Source: Leisingera sp. NJS204 (lineage in GTDB: Bacteria; Pseudomonadota; Alphaproteobacteria; Rhodobacterales; Rhodobacteraceae). Taken from it: DNA of 64,000 nucleotides. Of the stretch, positions 32,722-41,716 are shown piece after piece. Each line of letters opens with the position of its first letter. Positions within the stretch are counted from its first letter, which is position 1. The stretch lies in NCBI RefSeq assembly GCF_004123675.1, contig NZ_CP035417.1:611501-675500 (forward strand). Direction: 5' to 3'. The position numbers and the translations under genes are program-made. The notes beneath the pieces are model-generated. The model saw nothing but the letters and a program-made list of their open reading frames with translations. It searched no databases and was not told the origin of the DNA.

Positions 32722-33840
32722 TTACTGCTTCAGCGCCAGTTTCGGTGACAGCACATCCATGCCCAGAGCTTCGCCAACCGCGTAATAGGTCAGCTGGCCT
32801 GCGTGTACGTTCAGGCCGTTCAGCAGGTGCGGGTCGTCCTCGCAGGCCTTGCGCCAGCCTTTGTTGGCCAGGTTCAGCATGAAGGGCAGGGTCGCGTTGC
32901 CCAGTGCTTGGGTCGAGGTGCGCGCCACGGCGCCCGGCATGTTGGCCACGCAGTAGTGCATGATGCCGTCGACCTCATAGATCGGGTCGGCGTGGGTGGT
33001 CGCCTTGGAGGTCTCAAAGCAGCCGCCCTGGTCGATGGCGACGTCCACCAGCACCGCACCCGGCTTCATTTCGCCAAGCTGGGCACGGGACACCAGTTTC
33101 GGCGCCGCAGCACCGGGGATCAGCACCGCGCCGATCACCATGTCGGCTTCACGCACCAGTTCAGCCGTTGCACCGGCGGTGGAGTACTGGTTCTTGAAGG
33201 TGCGGCCAAAGACGTCGTCCAGATACTTCAGGCGGGTCAGCGAACGGTCCAGAATGGTGACATCCGCGCCCATGCCGGCTGCGATCTTGGCCGCGTGGGT
33301 GCCGACGACGCCGCCGCCGATCACCACAACCTTGGCCGGGGCCACGCCGGGCACGCCGCCCATCAGCACACCGCGGCCGCCGTTGGCCTTTTGCAGGGTG
33401 TAGGCGCCCACTTGCGGTGCCAGACGGCCGGCCACTTCGGACATCGGCGCCAGCAGCGGCAGGCCGCCGCGGTCGTCGGTCACGGTTTCATAGGCAATCG
33501 CGGTGCAACCGGATTCCAGCAGGTCGTGGGTCTGCTCCGGATCGGGGGCCAGGTGCAGGTAGGTGAACAGCAGCTGGCCTTCGCGCAGCATCTTGCGCTC
33601 AACCGCCTGGGGTTCCTTCACCTTGACGATCATGTCGGCGGTTGCAAAGATTTCCTCGGCTGTGTCCAGGATCACGGCACCGGCGGACACATAGTCCTCG
33701 TCGGTGAAGCCGGCGCCCAGGCCGGCGCCTTTCTGGATCACAACGCCGTGGCCGTGGAACACCGCTTCGCGGGCGGCATCCGGGGTCATGCCAACACGGA
33801 ATTCCTGGGGTTTAATCTCGGTGGGGCAGCCGATTTTCAT
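32722..33840 (-). CDS. ald: Alanine dehydrogenase
   Basis: A 372-residue NAD-dependent enzyme interconverting L-alanine and pyruvate plus ammonia. Landmarks are [20 protein letters not shown], the substrate-binding Lys in [15 protein letters not shown], the Rossmann loop [20 protein letters not shown] (about 170-189) and [17 protein letters not shown]. The length is standard. It is divergent from an Lrp/AsnC regulator with a dyad in the gap, as in AldR-type control systems where alanine is the signal. A terminator follows. Confidence 0.97.
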   Translation of the reverse strand: MKIGCPTEIKPQEFRVGMTPDAAREAVFHGHGVVIQKGAGLGAGFTDEDYVSAGAVILDTAEEIFATADMIVKVKEPQAVERKMLREGQLLFTYLHLAPDPEQTHDLLESGCTAIAYETVTDDRGGLPLLAPMSEVAGRLAPQVGAYTLQKANGGRGVLMGGVPGVAPAKVVVIGGGVVGTHAAKIAAGMGADVTILDRSLTRLKYLDDVFGRTFKNQYSTAGATAELVREADMVIGAVLIPGAAAPKLVSRAQLGEMKPGAVLVDVAIDQGGCFETSKATTHADPIYEVDGIMHYCVANMPGAVARTSTQALGNATLPFMLNLANKGWRKACEDDPHLLNGLNVHAGQLTYYAVGEALGMDVLSPKLALKQ

Positions 33841-33869
33841 GTGAGTATCTCCTCAAAACTCTGTGCGGG

Positions 33870-33895
33870 CATTTTGCCGCAGCGCTAGCAAAATG
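33870..33895. promoter_or_regulatory. Candidate AldR-type operator
   Basis: CATTTTGC (33870-33877) and GCAAAATG (33888-33895) are perfect 8-base inverted arms with 10 bases between them, 30 bases upstream of the ald start. A second small dyad, CGAAG-ATT-CTTCG, lies at about 33930-33942. Both sit in the gap between ald and its divergent Lrp-type regulator. Confidence 0.55.
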
Positions 33896-33978
33896 TGCTT
33901 CTTTTTTGGGCGGAAGAAAACATACCTTTCGAAGATTCTTCGCGTATAATGGTGTTGAACAGCAAGGATCTTCGCGAA

Positions 33979-34437
33979 ATGTCGCTGGACGAAACAGATC
34001 GTCGCATTCTCTCGGTGCTGCAAAAGCAGGGCCGCATCTCCAACGCCGACCTGTCGGAGCGGGTGAACCTGTCGGCCTCGGCCTGCCACCGGCGGGTGCA
34101 GCGGCTGGAGGCTGACGGATACATCCGTGATTATGTTGCGCTGCTGGACGCGCGCAAGATGAACGTGCCGACCACGGTGTTTGTCGAGATCACCCTGTCC
34201 GGCCAAGCGGATGAGGTGCTGGACGCGTTTGAAAAAGCGGTGTCGCGGATACCGGATGTGCTGGAATGCCACCTGATGGCAGGCACCGCGGATTACATCC
34301 TTAAGGTGGTGGCGGAAAACACCGAGGACTTCGCCCGCATCCACCGCCAGCATCTGGCGCGGCTGCCGGGGGTGGCGCAGATGCAGTCGAGTTTTGCGCT
34401 GCGCACGGTGTTCAAGACCACGGCGCTGCCGGTATGA
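33979..34437 (+). CDS. Lrp/AsnC-family regulator, probable regulator of ald
   Basis: A 152-residue regulator. The helix-turn-helix is RISNADLSERVNLSASACHR (about 18-37). The RAM domain carries VLECHLMAGTADYILKVVAE and ends in ALRTVFKTTALPV. AAGGA lies about 10 bases before the ATG at 33979; the ATG at 33949 lacks a site. Divergent placement next to ald and the dyad at 33870 argue for AldR-like, alanine-responsive control. Confidence 0.92.
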   Translation: MSLDETDRRILSVLQKQGRISNADLSERVNLSASACHRRVQRLEADGYIRDYVALLDARKMNVPTTVFVEITLSGQADEVLDAFEKAVSRIPDVLECHLMAGTADYILKVVAENTEDFARIHRQHLARLPGVAQMQSSFALRTVFKTTALPV

Positions 34438-34665
34438 TGCGGCTTTGATGCTGATGGCCGGGTCCGGGGCTTTTGCGCTTGAACCCCGGTGTAAATTCCG
34501 GTTGCCTTGGGGGAAGGCGCAGCCGGGGCCGCATGTTTGCCGCCCGAGCCGCCCGTGCGGCGGAGACTGCTTTCTGCTGCCGCCCCGGCCGCGTGACATC
34601 AAACAGTCGCATGCCGCCCGTAAAAGGCGGCGTTTGCACGACCTGACAAGGAAGGAACCCTGCCC

Positions 34666-35583
34666 GTGACCCGCGAATTTGAAACCGCATCCCTTGATTG
34701 GCTGGAAGCGGAACTGCAGGACACGCTGGACGAGGATATCGAGATTGAATTCTCGGAGCCGATGCTGAGCCAGGAGATCCGCAAGATCTACCGTGAGCAG
34801 CACCCGGAAATGCTCGACCGGCAGATCTATTTCCGCAACCTGTTGCGGCTGCAGGCAGAGCTGATCAAGGTCCAGGACTGGGTGCAGAACTCTGGCGCCA
34901 AGGTCTGTATCCTGTTTGAAGGCCGCGATGCGGCGGGCAAGGGCGGGGTGATCAAGCGGATCACCCAGCGGCTGGACCCGCGGGTGGCGCGGGTGGTGGC
35001 GCTGCCGGCACCGAACCGCCGCGAGCAAAGCCAATGGTATTTTCAGCGCTATGTGCCGCATCTGCCGGCGGGGGGCGAGATCGTTCTGTTCGACCGCTCC
35101 TGGTACAACCGGGCCGGTGTCGAGCGGGTGATGGGCTTTGCCAGCGACGACCAGGTCGACCAGTTTTTCCAGGACGTTCCGGAATTTGAACGGATGCTGG
35201 TGCGCTCGGGCATTATTCTGCTGAAATACTGGTTCTCGATCACGGACGAGGAACAGCAGCTGCGGTTCATGATGCGCATTCACGATCCGATGAAGCAGTG
35301 GAAGCTGTCGCCGATGGATCTGGAAAGCCGGATCCGCTGGGAACAGTACACCAAGGCCAAGGAGCAGATGTTCAAGCGCACCAACATACCAGAGGCGCCT
35401 TGGTATATTGTTGAAGGTAATGACAAAAAGCGTGAACGGCTGAATTGCATCGAACACTTGCTGACCAAGATCCCCTATGCCGAGGTGCAGCACGAAAAGG
35501 TGGATCTGCCAGACCGCAAGTACAATCCCGACTACGAGCGCCAGGTGCTGCCGGATGAATTGTACGTGCCTAAGATTTATTGA
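34666..35583 (+). CDS. ppk2: Polyphosphate kinase 2
   Basis: A 305-residue PPK2-family enzyme that transfers phosphate between polyphosphate and nucleotides, often favouring nucleotide synthesis. Walker A is ILFEGRDAAGKGGVIKRI (about residues 82-99), Walker B-like IVLFDRSWYNRAGVERVMGF lies mid-protein, and DPMKQWKLSPMDLESRIRWE follows. It starts with GTG after AAGGAAGGA. The 60-residue N-terminal extension before the P-loop domain is typical of the single-domain PA0141/SMc02148-like branch. Confidence 0.93.
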   Translation: MTREFETASLDWLEAELQDTLDEDIEIEFSEPMLSQEIRKIYREQHPEMLDRQIYFRNLLRLQAELIKVQDWVQNSGAKVCILFEGRDAAGKGGVIKRITQRLDPRVARVVALPAPNRREQSQWYFQRYVPHLPAGGEIVLFDRSWYNRAGVERVMGFASDDQVDQFFQDVPEFERMLVRSGIILLKYWFSITDEEQQLRFMMRIHDPMKQWKLSPMDLESRIRWEQYTKAKEQMFKRTNIPEAPWYIVEGNDKKRERLNCIEHLLTKIPYAEVQHEKVDLPDRKYNPDYERQVLPDELYVPKIY

Positions 35584-35621
35584 GGCTTGCAGGGGGCCTG
35601 GCTGCCGGCGTTGAAATTGCG

Positions 35622-35647
35622 AAAGGGCGCGCCAAGGCACGCCCTTT
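35622..35647. terminator. Bidirectional terminator between ppk2 and CAP-RTX gene
   Basis: AAAGGGCG (35622-35629) pairs with CGCCCTTT (35640-35647) between two convergent genes. Confidence 0.65.
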
Positions 35648-35667
35648 GCATGGTTGCCCGGCGAGGG

Positions 35668-36720
35668 TCAGAACAGGAAGTCGCTGGCCTGAAGCTCCTG
35701 CTCTGTGATGCCGCTGAGAAGCAGGCTGTCGCCATCGCTGTCGCTGATCAGCAGGCCGGCATTGGTCTGGCTGGTGTGATTGTTCATCAGGTCGCTGAAG
35801 CCGGTGATGCCTGTCGCCGCGCCCAGGTCAATGCGCTCGCCGCTGGCATGCGGGTTGAAATCACTCACGGTGTCGTCGCCGCCGCTGAAGATGAAGAGGT
35901 CGCCGCCGCCCTTGCCGACCAGCTTGTCGTTGCCGCTGCCGCCGTCCAGGGTGTCTTTGCCGCGGCCGCCGAACAGTTTGTCATTGCCGCTGCCGCCGTT
36001 CAGTTCATCCGCGCCGTTGTTGCCGCGCAGCGTGTCATTGCCTGAGCCGCCGTTCAACTCGTCGCCGCCGGCCTTGCCGTGCAGTTTATCCCGGCCTTCG
36101 CTGCCGTCGAGACGGTCCTGGCCGCTGCTGCCGGTCAGCGTGTCATTGCCGCCGAGACCGTCCAGGCTGCCTGCGCTGCCAAGGGTCAGGGCATCGTTGC
36201 CGGAGGTGGCACCGGTGCCGGTATTGCCGCCGGAGCCTCCGCCATTACCGCCTCCGGACCCGGAATCCAGCTGCAGGTCCGCGCTGGTGCGGGCGAAGTT
36301 CTGGGTGACCATCACCGCATCCCAGCCATTGAAATTGCCCTGCTCGATGCCGATGCCGATCACCTCGACATTGGCGTTGAGGATGTTGGCGCGGTGGCCG
36401 GGGCTGTTCATCAGCGATTCGTGCAGGTTGACGACATCATCAGCCAGCCCGGCGGCGCCGCGTTCGCTTTGCCAGGCGATGTTCTCGGCCCAGGTCCAGC
36501 TGCCGGAGAACTGAAAGCCGGCATCTTTCATCCGGTCGCCGGCGCTGGAACCGCCAGAGCCGGTATGGGAGAAGACATCCTGCTGCAGCATCCATTCGCT
36601 GTGGTCTTCGGCCGAATCGTTCAGGCGCAGCTCCAGCTGGACCGGGTTGAGCCCGCGCGACGTGCGCTCGGCGTTGATCAGGTCGAGCATCTGGCGCTCG
36701 AGTTGGCTTGCCTGTGACAT
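35668..36720 (-). CDS. CAP-domain protein with RTX repeats
   Basis: A 350-residue secreted protein. Residues about 5-150 form a CAP/SCP-like domain: [48 protein letters not shown] and [20 protein letters not shown], the fold's four signature elements. A glycine-rich linker (about 155-175) leads to calcium-binding RTX repeats at about 180-280 ([20 protein letters not shown]). The C terminus, [13 protein letters not shown], suits a type I secretion signal. No Sec signal peptide; no exporter nearby. Confidence 0.9.
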   Translation of the reverse strand: MSQASQLERQMLDLINAERTSRGLNPVQLELRLNDSAEDHSEWMLQQDVFSHTGSGGSSAGDRMKDAGFQFSGSWTWAENIAWQSERGAAGLADDVVNLHESLMNSPGHRANILNANVEVIGIGIEQGNFNGWDAVMVTQNFARTSADLQLDSGSGGGNGGGSGGNTGTGATSGNDALTLGSAGSLDGLGGNDTLTGSSGQDRLDGSEGRDKLHGKAGGDELNGGSGNDTLRGNNGADELNGGSGNDKLFGGRGKDTLDGGSGNDKLVGKGGGDLFIFSGGDDTVSDFNPHASGERIDLGAATGITGFSDLMNNHTSQTNAGLLISDSDGDSLLLSGITEQELQASDFLF

Positions 36721-37079
36721 CTGTAACTGCTCCGTGAGTGTGCCGGCTGTGCGGCGGTGCTCCCTTCGGTTAACGGAAATTTAAGGCGCCGAAAGGGCCG
36801 GAAGGTGGAGCAGCAGAAATGCGGCGAAGCTCTGCCCGTCGCATGGGGGCAGATACGCGGATTTCTGCGCGCGCGGCGGCCGCGGGCAGCGCTGAGCAAC
36901 TGCTGGGAGGGCATCGGCGCAATCCTGCTGCGGGGCGACGGGCCGGGCAGCGCAGGATTCGGGGGGCAGCTGCCGTCAGGAGACAGGTTTGTGCCGCAGA
37001 ATCAGAAGAAGAAGGGGGGGCCGGGCACCGTCGGGGGGAAGCTGTCGGTGCCCGGCAATACTGAAAACCCGGAGAGGCA

Positions 37080-37238
37080 ATGTCTTGTTTGCAGGGACCA
37101 AGACAGGCGCCGGAGTCGTTTGGGGGGGGGGAGACGCGGCCTGCCCCGGGTTTCAATGAACCGGGTGTTCCAATCCCGGACGGCGGGGCAGTGTTTAGGG
37201 AAACGCATCAGATTTACCCTGCCGTATACTCTGTATAG
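37080..37238 (+). CDS. Possible 52-residue peptide read through a G10 tract
   Basis: ATG at 37080 is preceded by GGAGAGGC. The frame reads MSCLQGPRQAPESFGGGETR, with the ten-G tract encoding the GGG, and then NEPGVPIPDGGAVFRETHQI, ending in TAG at 37236. No family is recognised and no neighbour supports it. Slippage in the tract would change the frame. Listed as a possibility only. Confidence 0.2.
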   Translation: MSCLQGPRQAPESFGGGETRPAPGFNEPGVPIPDGGAVFRETHQIYPAVYSV

Positions 37239-37349
37239 CAGAGAAAATTAACGAAATACACCCTAAAGATGTAATTCGGGCAAAATTGCGGTATTTCTGT
37301 GTATCCACTTAAGAAACGGCAATTTCTTTAGGGGCGCAGAAATGACAAA

Positions 37350-37372
37350 CCCCCGAGGCAGAGCCGCGGGGG
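37350..37372 (-). terminator. rpsU terminator
   Basis: On the minus strand CCCCCGCGGC, loop TCT, GCCTCGGGGG is followed by TTTGTCATTT. It lies 70 bases after the rpsU stop. Confidence 0.8.
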
Positions 37373-37442
37373 TCGTCTGAACTTAAGTCCCGGCTGGTCG
37401 CAAGACCGGCCCAGTGCTGTCCAAAGCCGGACGGCCTGCCGC

Positions 37443-37649
37443 TTAGAGCAAACCTTCGCGCTGGAGCTTCTTACGTGCCAGTTTCCGGGCACGGCGGATC
37501 GCTTCAGCTTTCTCGCGCGCTTTTTTCTCGGACGGCTTCTCGAAATGTTGCTTGAGCTTCATTTCGCGGAATACGCCTTCACGCTGCAGCTTTTTCTTCA
37601 GGGCACGAAGCGCCTGATCGACATTGTTGTCGCGAACACTAACCTGCAT
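37443..37649 (-). CDS. rpsU: 30S ribosomal protein S21
   Basis: A 68-residue very basic ribosomal protein: [20 protein letters not shown], then [20 protein letters not shown] and [17 protein letters not shown]. It matches S21 over its full length. The ribosome site is AAAGGTGG, rather distant from the ATG. It stands alone with its own terminator. Confidence 0.97.
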   Translation of the reverse strand: MQVSVRDNNVDQALRALKKKLQREGVFREMKLKQHFEKPSEKKAREKAEAIRRARKLARKKLQREGLL

Positions 37650-37767
37650 GTGGTTTTCACCACCTTTCTAAGTTTGAGTTGCAAGGAAATTGCAGGAAGT
37701 GGCCGTATAGCAAAGGCCGGCTATTTTGTCTAGTAGGGTATCAGGACGCTGAAAGCGGGAGGGTGAC

Positions 37768-38469
37768 ATGACCGAAGACCAGGATCGCGCGCAGGACGAT
37801 ATCAAGGAAAAGCTGCTGGATGCGGCGTTGAATCATGTGCCGTTTGACGGCTGGTCCGAGGTGACATTCCGGGCCGCCTGCCAGGACGTGCAGGTGGCTG
37901 AAGTGCTGGCCCATGCGGTTTGCCCGCGCGGCGGGGTGGACCTGGCACTGGCCTATCACGCCCGCGGCGATTCGCGGATGCTGGCGCGGCTGGACGCCGA
38001 GGACCTGTCCGGCCTGCGGTTCCGCGACAAGGTGGCGGCGGCGGTACGGTTCCGGCTGGAAGCCGTGGATGACAAGGAAGCGGTGCGCCGCGGCACAACG
38101 CTGCTGACACTGCCGCAATATGCCGGCGACGGGATCAAGGCGATCTGGGGCACCTGCGATCTGATCTGGGAGACGCTGGGCGACGGCTCGGATGATCTGA
38201 GCTGGTATACCAAGCGCGCATCGCTGGCCGGGATCTATTCCGCCACCGTGCTGTTTTGGCTGGGCGATGACAGTCTTGAGCATCAGGCAACCTGGGAATT
38301 TCTCGACCGCCGGATCGGCAATGTGATGGATTTTGAAAAGCTGAAGGCAGGGCTGCAGAAAAACCCGCTGCTGAAGCCGTTGCTGGTGGGGCCGAACTGG
38401 CTGGCCGAACAGATCAAGCCGCCAAAAGGGCGGGACGATCTGCCGGGGTCGATTAACCCGCGGCGGTAG
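37768..38469 (+). CDS. COQ9 family protein
   Basis: A 233-residue homologue of COQ9, a lipid-binding protein that presents ubiquinone precursors to COQ7-type hydroxylases. The fold resembles TetR without a DNA-reading role. Family landmarks are LLDAALNHVPFDGWSEVTF near the N terminus, VAAAVRFRLEAVDDKEAVRR, DGIKAIWGTCDLIWETLGDG, DDLSWYTKRASLAGIYSATV and the C-terminal FEKLKAGLQKNPLLKPLL. A GGAGGGTG ribosome site precedes the ATG. It is divergent from rpsU, an arrangement common in alphaproteobacteria. Confidence 0.92.
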   Translation: MTEDQDRAQDDIKEKLLDAALNHVPFDGWSEVTFRAACQDVQVAEVLAHAVCPRGGVDLALAYHARGDSRMLARLDAEDLSGLRFRDKVAAAVRFRLEAVDDKEAVRRGTTLLTLPQYAGDGIKAIWGTCDLIWETLGDGSDDLSWYTKRASLAGIYSATVLFWLGDDSLEHQATWEFLDRRIGNVMDFEKLKAGLQKNPLLKPLLVGPNWLAEQIKPPKGRDDLPGSINPRR

Positions 38470-38841
38470 GGCGGAGGCCAGAGGTGCCTGGGCTGTCACC
38501 GCTGCCACTCCCGGTAAAAAGCAAAGGCAGGCTTTCAGTACCCTGAAGCACATTACTCAAATGCGTGCCGCCCCATGCTGCCCTGGTGCAGAATGCATTC
38601 CCTGCGCCGGCAAATGTGCCTTGGCCGGGCGGCGATGACCAGCCGGAGCATTTCTCCCGTTAATCCTAAGTAAACCTCTGCCGCACTATGCAGAAGGCAT
38701 TGCCGCAGCTCTGGTGCGAGCGCTGCTCAGCATGTGGGCAGCCAGTCTGCCGTTGATCGTCAAACGGGCTGCTTGAGTACATTGCGAGCGAAACCGGCAG
38801 TGTGCTGATGAAACTGGAATTTTCAGTTGAGGGGTATTTCA
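38470..38841. other. 370-base gap before the CheD-like gene
   Basis: No gene or strong structure. GTTAATCCTAAGTAAAC at about 38658 resembles a degenerate CtrA-type TTAA-N7-TTAA site but is not convincing. The promoter of the CheD-like gene should lie here. Confidence 0.4.
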
Positions 38842-39267
38842 ATGGGAAAAGTGAATGTCAAAATCGGCGGGTTCGGGCACAGCGATAAGTGGGATCCGCT
38901 TGAGACCTCGGGTCTGGGAGACTGCATCTGCATTGTGGCCTATGACAAGAACAAGCAAGTCGGCACGATGCACCATTTTGTGACGACATCCTGCCGGAGC
39001 GGTCCTCCCGAAGACATAACGATTGACGACAAACCGCTCAAGGCGGCGAAGGGGAAGCTGGACCAGGCCTTCAAGAAGGGGCACCCGAAGGGGACGAAAA
39101 TTACAGGATACCACGTCAAGCTTGGCAAAGAATGGACTGCAAACAAGTACTTCAAGGGTGATCCGAACAAGGCATTGACGGCCGCGTGCAAGAGTGTCTT
39201 CAAAATTGCTCCGAAGCTCTCAGGTACCAAAGCCACATTTGATTGCAGCACCGGCAAGCTGACCTAA
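38842..39267 (+). CDS. Orphan CheD-like (Cys-His) protein
   Basis: A 141-residue protein, unrecognised by name, whose first half follows the CheD deamidase pattern. ETSGLGDCICIVAYDKNKQV and GTMHHFV correspond to the CheD strand-turn with catalytic Thr, Cys and His (here T22, C28 and H44 or H45; CheD form T.LGSCV...YD....GG..HF.L). The end, KATFDCSTGKLT, resembles the CheD tail. The middle (GKEWTANKYFKGDPNKALTA) diverges. TTGAGGGG precedes the ATG. No chemotaxis genes are near. Reading by eye; the assignment is an inference. Confidence 0.55.
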   Translation: MGKVNVKIGGFGHSDKWDPLETSGLGDCICIVAYDKNKQVGTMHHFVTTSCRSGPPEDITIDDKPLKAAKGKLDQAFKKGHPKGTKITGYHVKLGKEWTANKYFKGDPNKALTAACKSVFKIAPKLSGTKATFDCSTGKLT

Positions 39268-39281
39268 GCCCTGCCAGTCTA

Positions 39282-39309
39282 CCGGTGGCGCTTTTCTTGG
39301 CGCCACCGG
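39282..39309. terminator. Hairpin after CheD-like gene
   Basis: CCGGTGGCGC (39282-39291) and GCGCCACCGG (39300-39309) form a perfect 10-bp stem with a T-rich loop TTTTCTTG. No downstream T tract. Confidence 0.5.
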
Positions 39310-39522
39310 CGTTCCGCTTGATCCAGCGTGTGCCGGTGCCCCGGGCTTTTGCACAGTTGCCCGGCACCTTCCAATGTCCTTGCTGGGTTTGCATTCCGTT
39401 CGGGCAAGAGTCTTCTCCCGGATCGTGCTGTCCGCAAAGCGCCCCAACTGCGGCGCCTTTGCTGTTTGCGCTCACCCGGACGGGTGCTAGGCAAGGGGCA
39501 AGGATCAGGAGGACAAATTGCC

Positions 39523-40506
39523 ATGACAGAGATGATGCGCGCGGTGGAGATCACCAAACCCGGCGGGCCGGAAGTGCTGCAGCCTTGCCAGCGCCCGGTG
39601 CCGCAACCGGGCCACGGCGAGGTAGTGATCAAGGTGGCCTATGCCGGGGTGAACCGGCCCGATGCGCTGCAGCGCGCGGGCGCCTATGATCCGCCCAAGG
39701 GTGCCAGTGACCTGCCGGGGCTGGAAGCCTCGGGCGAGGTGACGGCTGTGGGAGCAGGCGTCAGCGGCATCCGTGCGGGCGATCTGGTCTGCGCGCTGCT
39801 GCCCGGTGGCGGCTATGCGGAATATGTGGCGGCTCCAGCCGCCCATTGCCTGCCGGTGCCTGCCGGACTGGATCTGAAACAGGCGGCCTGCCTGCCGGAA
39901 ACGTTTTTCACCGTCTGGTCCAATGTCTTCACCCGCGGCGGGCTGAAAGCGGGCGAGCGTTTCCTGGTGCATGGCGGCTCTTCCGGGATCGGCACCACGG
40001 CGATCCAGCTGGCCAAGGCCTTTGGTGCGCGGGTGTTTTCCACCGCCGGGTCGGATGCGAAATGCCAGGCCTGCCTGGATCTCGGCGCCGAACGCGCAAT
40101 CAACTACCGCGACGAGGATTTCGTCAAGGTTCTGAAGGCCGAAGGCGGCGCTGATCTGGTCCTCGACATGGTCGGCGGCGACTATATTCCGCGCAATGTG
40201 AAGGCAATGGCCGAAGACGGCCGCCTGGTGCAGATCGCCTTTCTGCAGGGGCCGAAGGTGGAGCTGAACTTTGCCCTGATGATGGTCAAGCGGCTGACCC
40301 TGACCGGCTCGACCCTGCGGCCGCAGAGCGATCTGGCCAAGGCGCAGATTGCCGGGGACCTGCGCGAAGCGGTCTGGCCCTTGATCGAAGCAGGCAAGGT
40401 GGCACCGGTGATGGACAGCGAATTTGCACTGGAGCAGGCCGCCGCTGCACACACGCGGATGGAAAGCTCCGGCCATATCGGCAAGATTGTTTTGAAAGTG
40501 GGCTGA
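39523..40506 (+). CDS. NAD(P)H-quinone oxidoreductase (zinc-independent MDR, PIG3-type)
   Basis: A 327-residue medium-chain reductase. The catalytic domain has MRAVEITKPGGPEVLQPCQR and VIKVAYAGVNRPDALQRAGA, without the zinc ligands of alcohol dehydrogenases. The Rossmann part shows LVHGGSSGIGTTAIQLAKAF and VFSTAGSDAKCQACLDLGAE. The end, ESSGHIGKIVLKVG, is typical of PIG3/TP53I3-like quinone reductases, with NADPH as the likely cofactor. CAGGAGG precedes the ATG at 39523; the upstream open frame has no better start. Confidence 0.93.
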   Translation: MTEMMRAVEITKPGGPEVLQPCQRPVPQPGHGEVVIKVAYAGVNRPDALQRAGAYDPPKGASDLPGLEASGEVTAVGAGVSGIRAGDLVCALLPGGGYAEYVAAPAAHCLPVPAGLDLKQAACLPETFFTVWSNVFTRGGLKAGERFLVHGGSSGIGTTAIQLAKAFGARVFSTAGSDAKCQACLDLGAERAINYRDEDFVKVLKAEGGADLVLDMVGGDYIPRNVKAMAEDGRLVQIAFLQGPKVELNFALMMVKRLTLTGSTLRPQSDLAKAQIAGDLREAVWPLIEAGKVAPVMDSEFALEQAAAAHTRMESSGHIGKIVLKVG

Positions 40507-40531
40507 AACTTCAGGCTGCCTGACACAGAAA

Positions 40532-40556
40532 GGCCGGCAGATCTGCCGGCCCGTTT
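40532..40556. terminator. Perfect palindromic terminator between convergent genes
   Basis: GGCCGGCAGATCTGCCGGCC (40532-40551) is a perfect 20-base palindrome, followed by CGTTTT on the plus strand and preceded by TTTC on the minus strand. Confidence 0.75.
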
Positions 40557-40572
40557 TGATATGCGGATTTCC

Positions 40573-41430
40573 TTACTGCACGGCGCGCCGGTACAAATGC
40601 CAGGTCGCATGCCCCAGCACCGGCACCACAATGATCAGCCCGGCCAGGAAGGGAATTGCGCCCACCACCAGCGCGGTGCCGACGATCACCCCCCAGGTCA
40701 TGCAAATAACCGGATTCTTGCGCAGCACCTTGATCGAGGTGGCCACGGCTACCGGCAGGCCCACATGGCGGTCCAGCAGCAGCGGGAAAGACACCAGGCT
40801 CATCGCCAGTGCGGCAAAGGCAAAGACCGCGCCTGTAATTCCGCCTGCAATGGCCATGATCCAGCCCTCGCGGGTGGTCACCACTTCCGCGGCAAAGCCC
40901 AGGATCGAAGCCGGCGGTTCCGGCCCCAGGGTGCGGCTGTAGATCATGTCCGCGGCCACCAGCCAAACAATGAACAGCACTGCCAGATACAGCCCCAGCA
41001 CCAGAATGCCGCCAAACGCAGGCGAGCGGAGGACGCCGAAGGCATCCATCCAGCGCGGCTCAAACCCGGCTTCACGGCGCGAGGACATTTCATAAAGCCC
41101 AACCGCGGCCACCGGGCCAAGGATCGCAAAACCCATGATCATCGGCACGATCAGGGGCAGCAAATTCATCGACAGGCTCATTACGATCAGCGTGATGCCG
41201 ATCAGCGGATAAAACAGCACCAGGAACATGGCATCGCTGCGGCAGGCGGCAAAGTCCTCCAGTCCGGCGGCCAGCGAATGTATGATGTCGTCCATGGTGA
41301 GCGTGCAGGCCTTGGGCAGTTCCTTGACGCCGTCGCTGCCCATTTCTTCGACCGTCTGGCCGATATGCTGCCCGGTGGATTCTGCCCCCTGCAGAAGCCA
41401 GCTGAGCGGGTTCCCGATTGTCTTTGCCAT
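40573..41430 (-). CDS. DUF2189 family membrane protein
   Basis: A 285-residue multi-span membrane protein of the DUF2189 family. A soluble N terminus (GSDGVKELPKACTLTMDDII) is followed by about six hydrophobic segments, for example AMFLVLFYPLIGITLIVMSL, IVPMIMGFAILGPVAAVGLY, PAFGGILVLGLYLAVLFIVW and TWGVIVGTALVVGAIPFLAG. HATWHLYRRAV at the C terminus is a family hallmark. The function is unknown; it is sometimes called cytochrome c oxidase-associated by context in alphaproteobacteria. It starts at the first ATG. Confidence 0.88.
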   Translation of the reverse strand: MAKTIGNPLSWLLQGAESTGQHIGQTVEEMGSDGVKELPKACTLTMDDIIHSLAAGLEDFAACRSDAMFLVLFYPLIGITLIVMSLSMNLLPLIVPMIMGFAILGPVAAVGLYEMSSRREAGFEPRWMDAFGVLRSPAFGGILVLGLYLAVLFIVWLVAADMIYSRTLGPEPPASILGFAAEVVTTREGWIMAIAGGITGAVFAFAALAMSLVSFPLLLDRHVGLPVAVATSIKVLRKNPVICMTWGVIVGTALVVGAIPFLAGLIIVVPVLGHATWHLYRRAVQ

Positions 41431-41635
41431 GCGCTTCTTCCTCCTCGCTGACCATAACGGAAGTGCCGTTCAGGCAGGGCCGGGCGCGGCACGTTTCATA
41501 ATACTAGCACAAAACCCCGGGAAGTGTGGATCACAGGCCATTTATTGCCGCGCGCGCAGCGGGGCAGGGCTACTCCCGGCAAAGGGACAGGGGGGCAGCT
41601 GTGCGGATCACGCGGTCTGACAAAGGTGCGGGTTC

Positions 41636-41702
41636 TGCTTCTTTCTGGTGGAAAACACCCCAGGGTGAATTGGCCGTCAGGCCAAGAGGGGCAGCGCCCC
41701 TG
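41636..41702. repeat. Dispersed intergenic repeat, copy B
   Basis: Same unit as copy A: TGCTTCTTTCTGG ... CCAGGGTGAATTGGCC-GTCA-GGCCAAGAGGGGCAGCGCCCC (pieces under 20 bases each in register). Its inner end lies 14 bases from the RNase T2 stop codon. Confidence 0.85.
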
Positions 41703-41716
41703 ACTCCGCCTCCGCC

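Larger units (their letters stand above)
36721..37442. other. 720-base gap upstream of the CAP-RTX gene and downstream of rpsU
   Basis: No recognisable gene family. The first part is GC-rich; 37200-37340 is clearly A/T-richer and could hold a promoter or small RNA. It contains a run of ten G (37122-37131) inside a short open frame, and the rpsU terminator at the right end. Confidence 0.5.

Noticed and set aside
31536-36720. The repetitive DNA in the two RTX genes looked like tandem repeat arrays or a CRISPR-like pattern
   Set aside because: The repeats are coding, with 9-codon GGxGxDxLx periodicity and no spacers. No CRISPR array is present in the window.
36757-37251. 164-codon plus-strand frame in the gap before rpsU
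   Set aside because: Low-complexity Arg/Gly composition, no ribosome site and no motif.
38650-38680. Possible CtrA site (TTAA-N7-TAAA)
   Set aside because: One half-site is imperfect and no other support exists.
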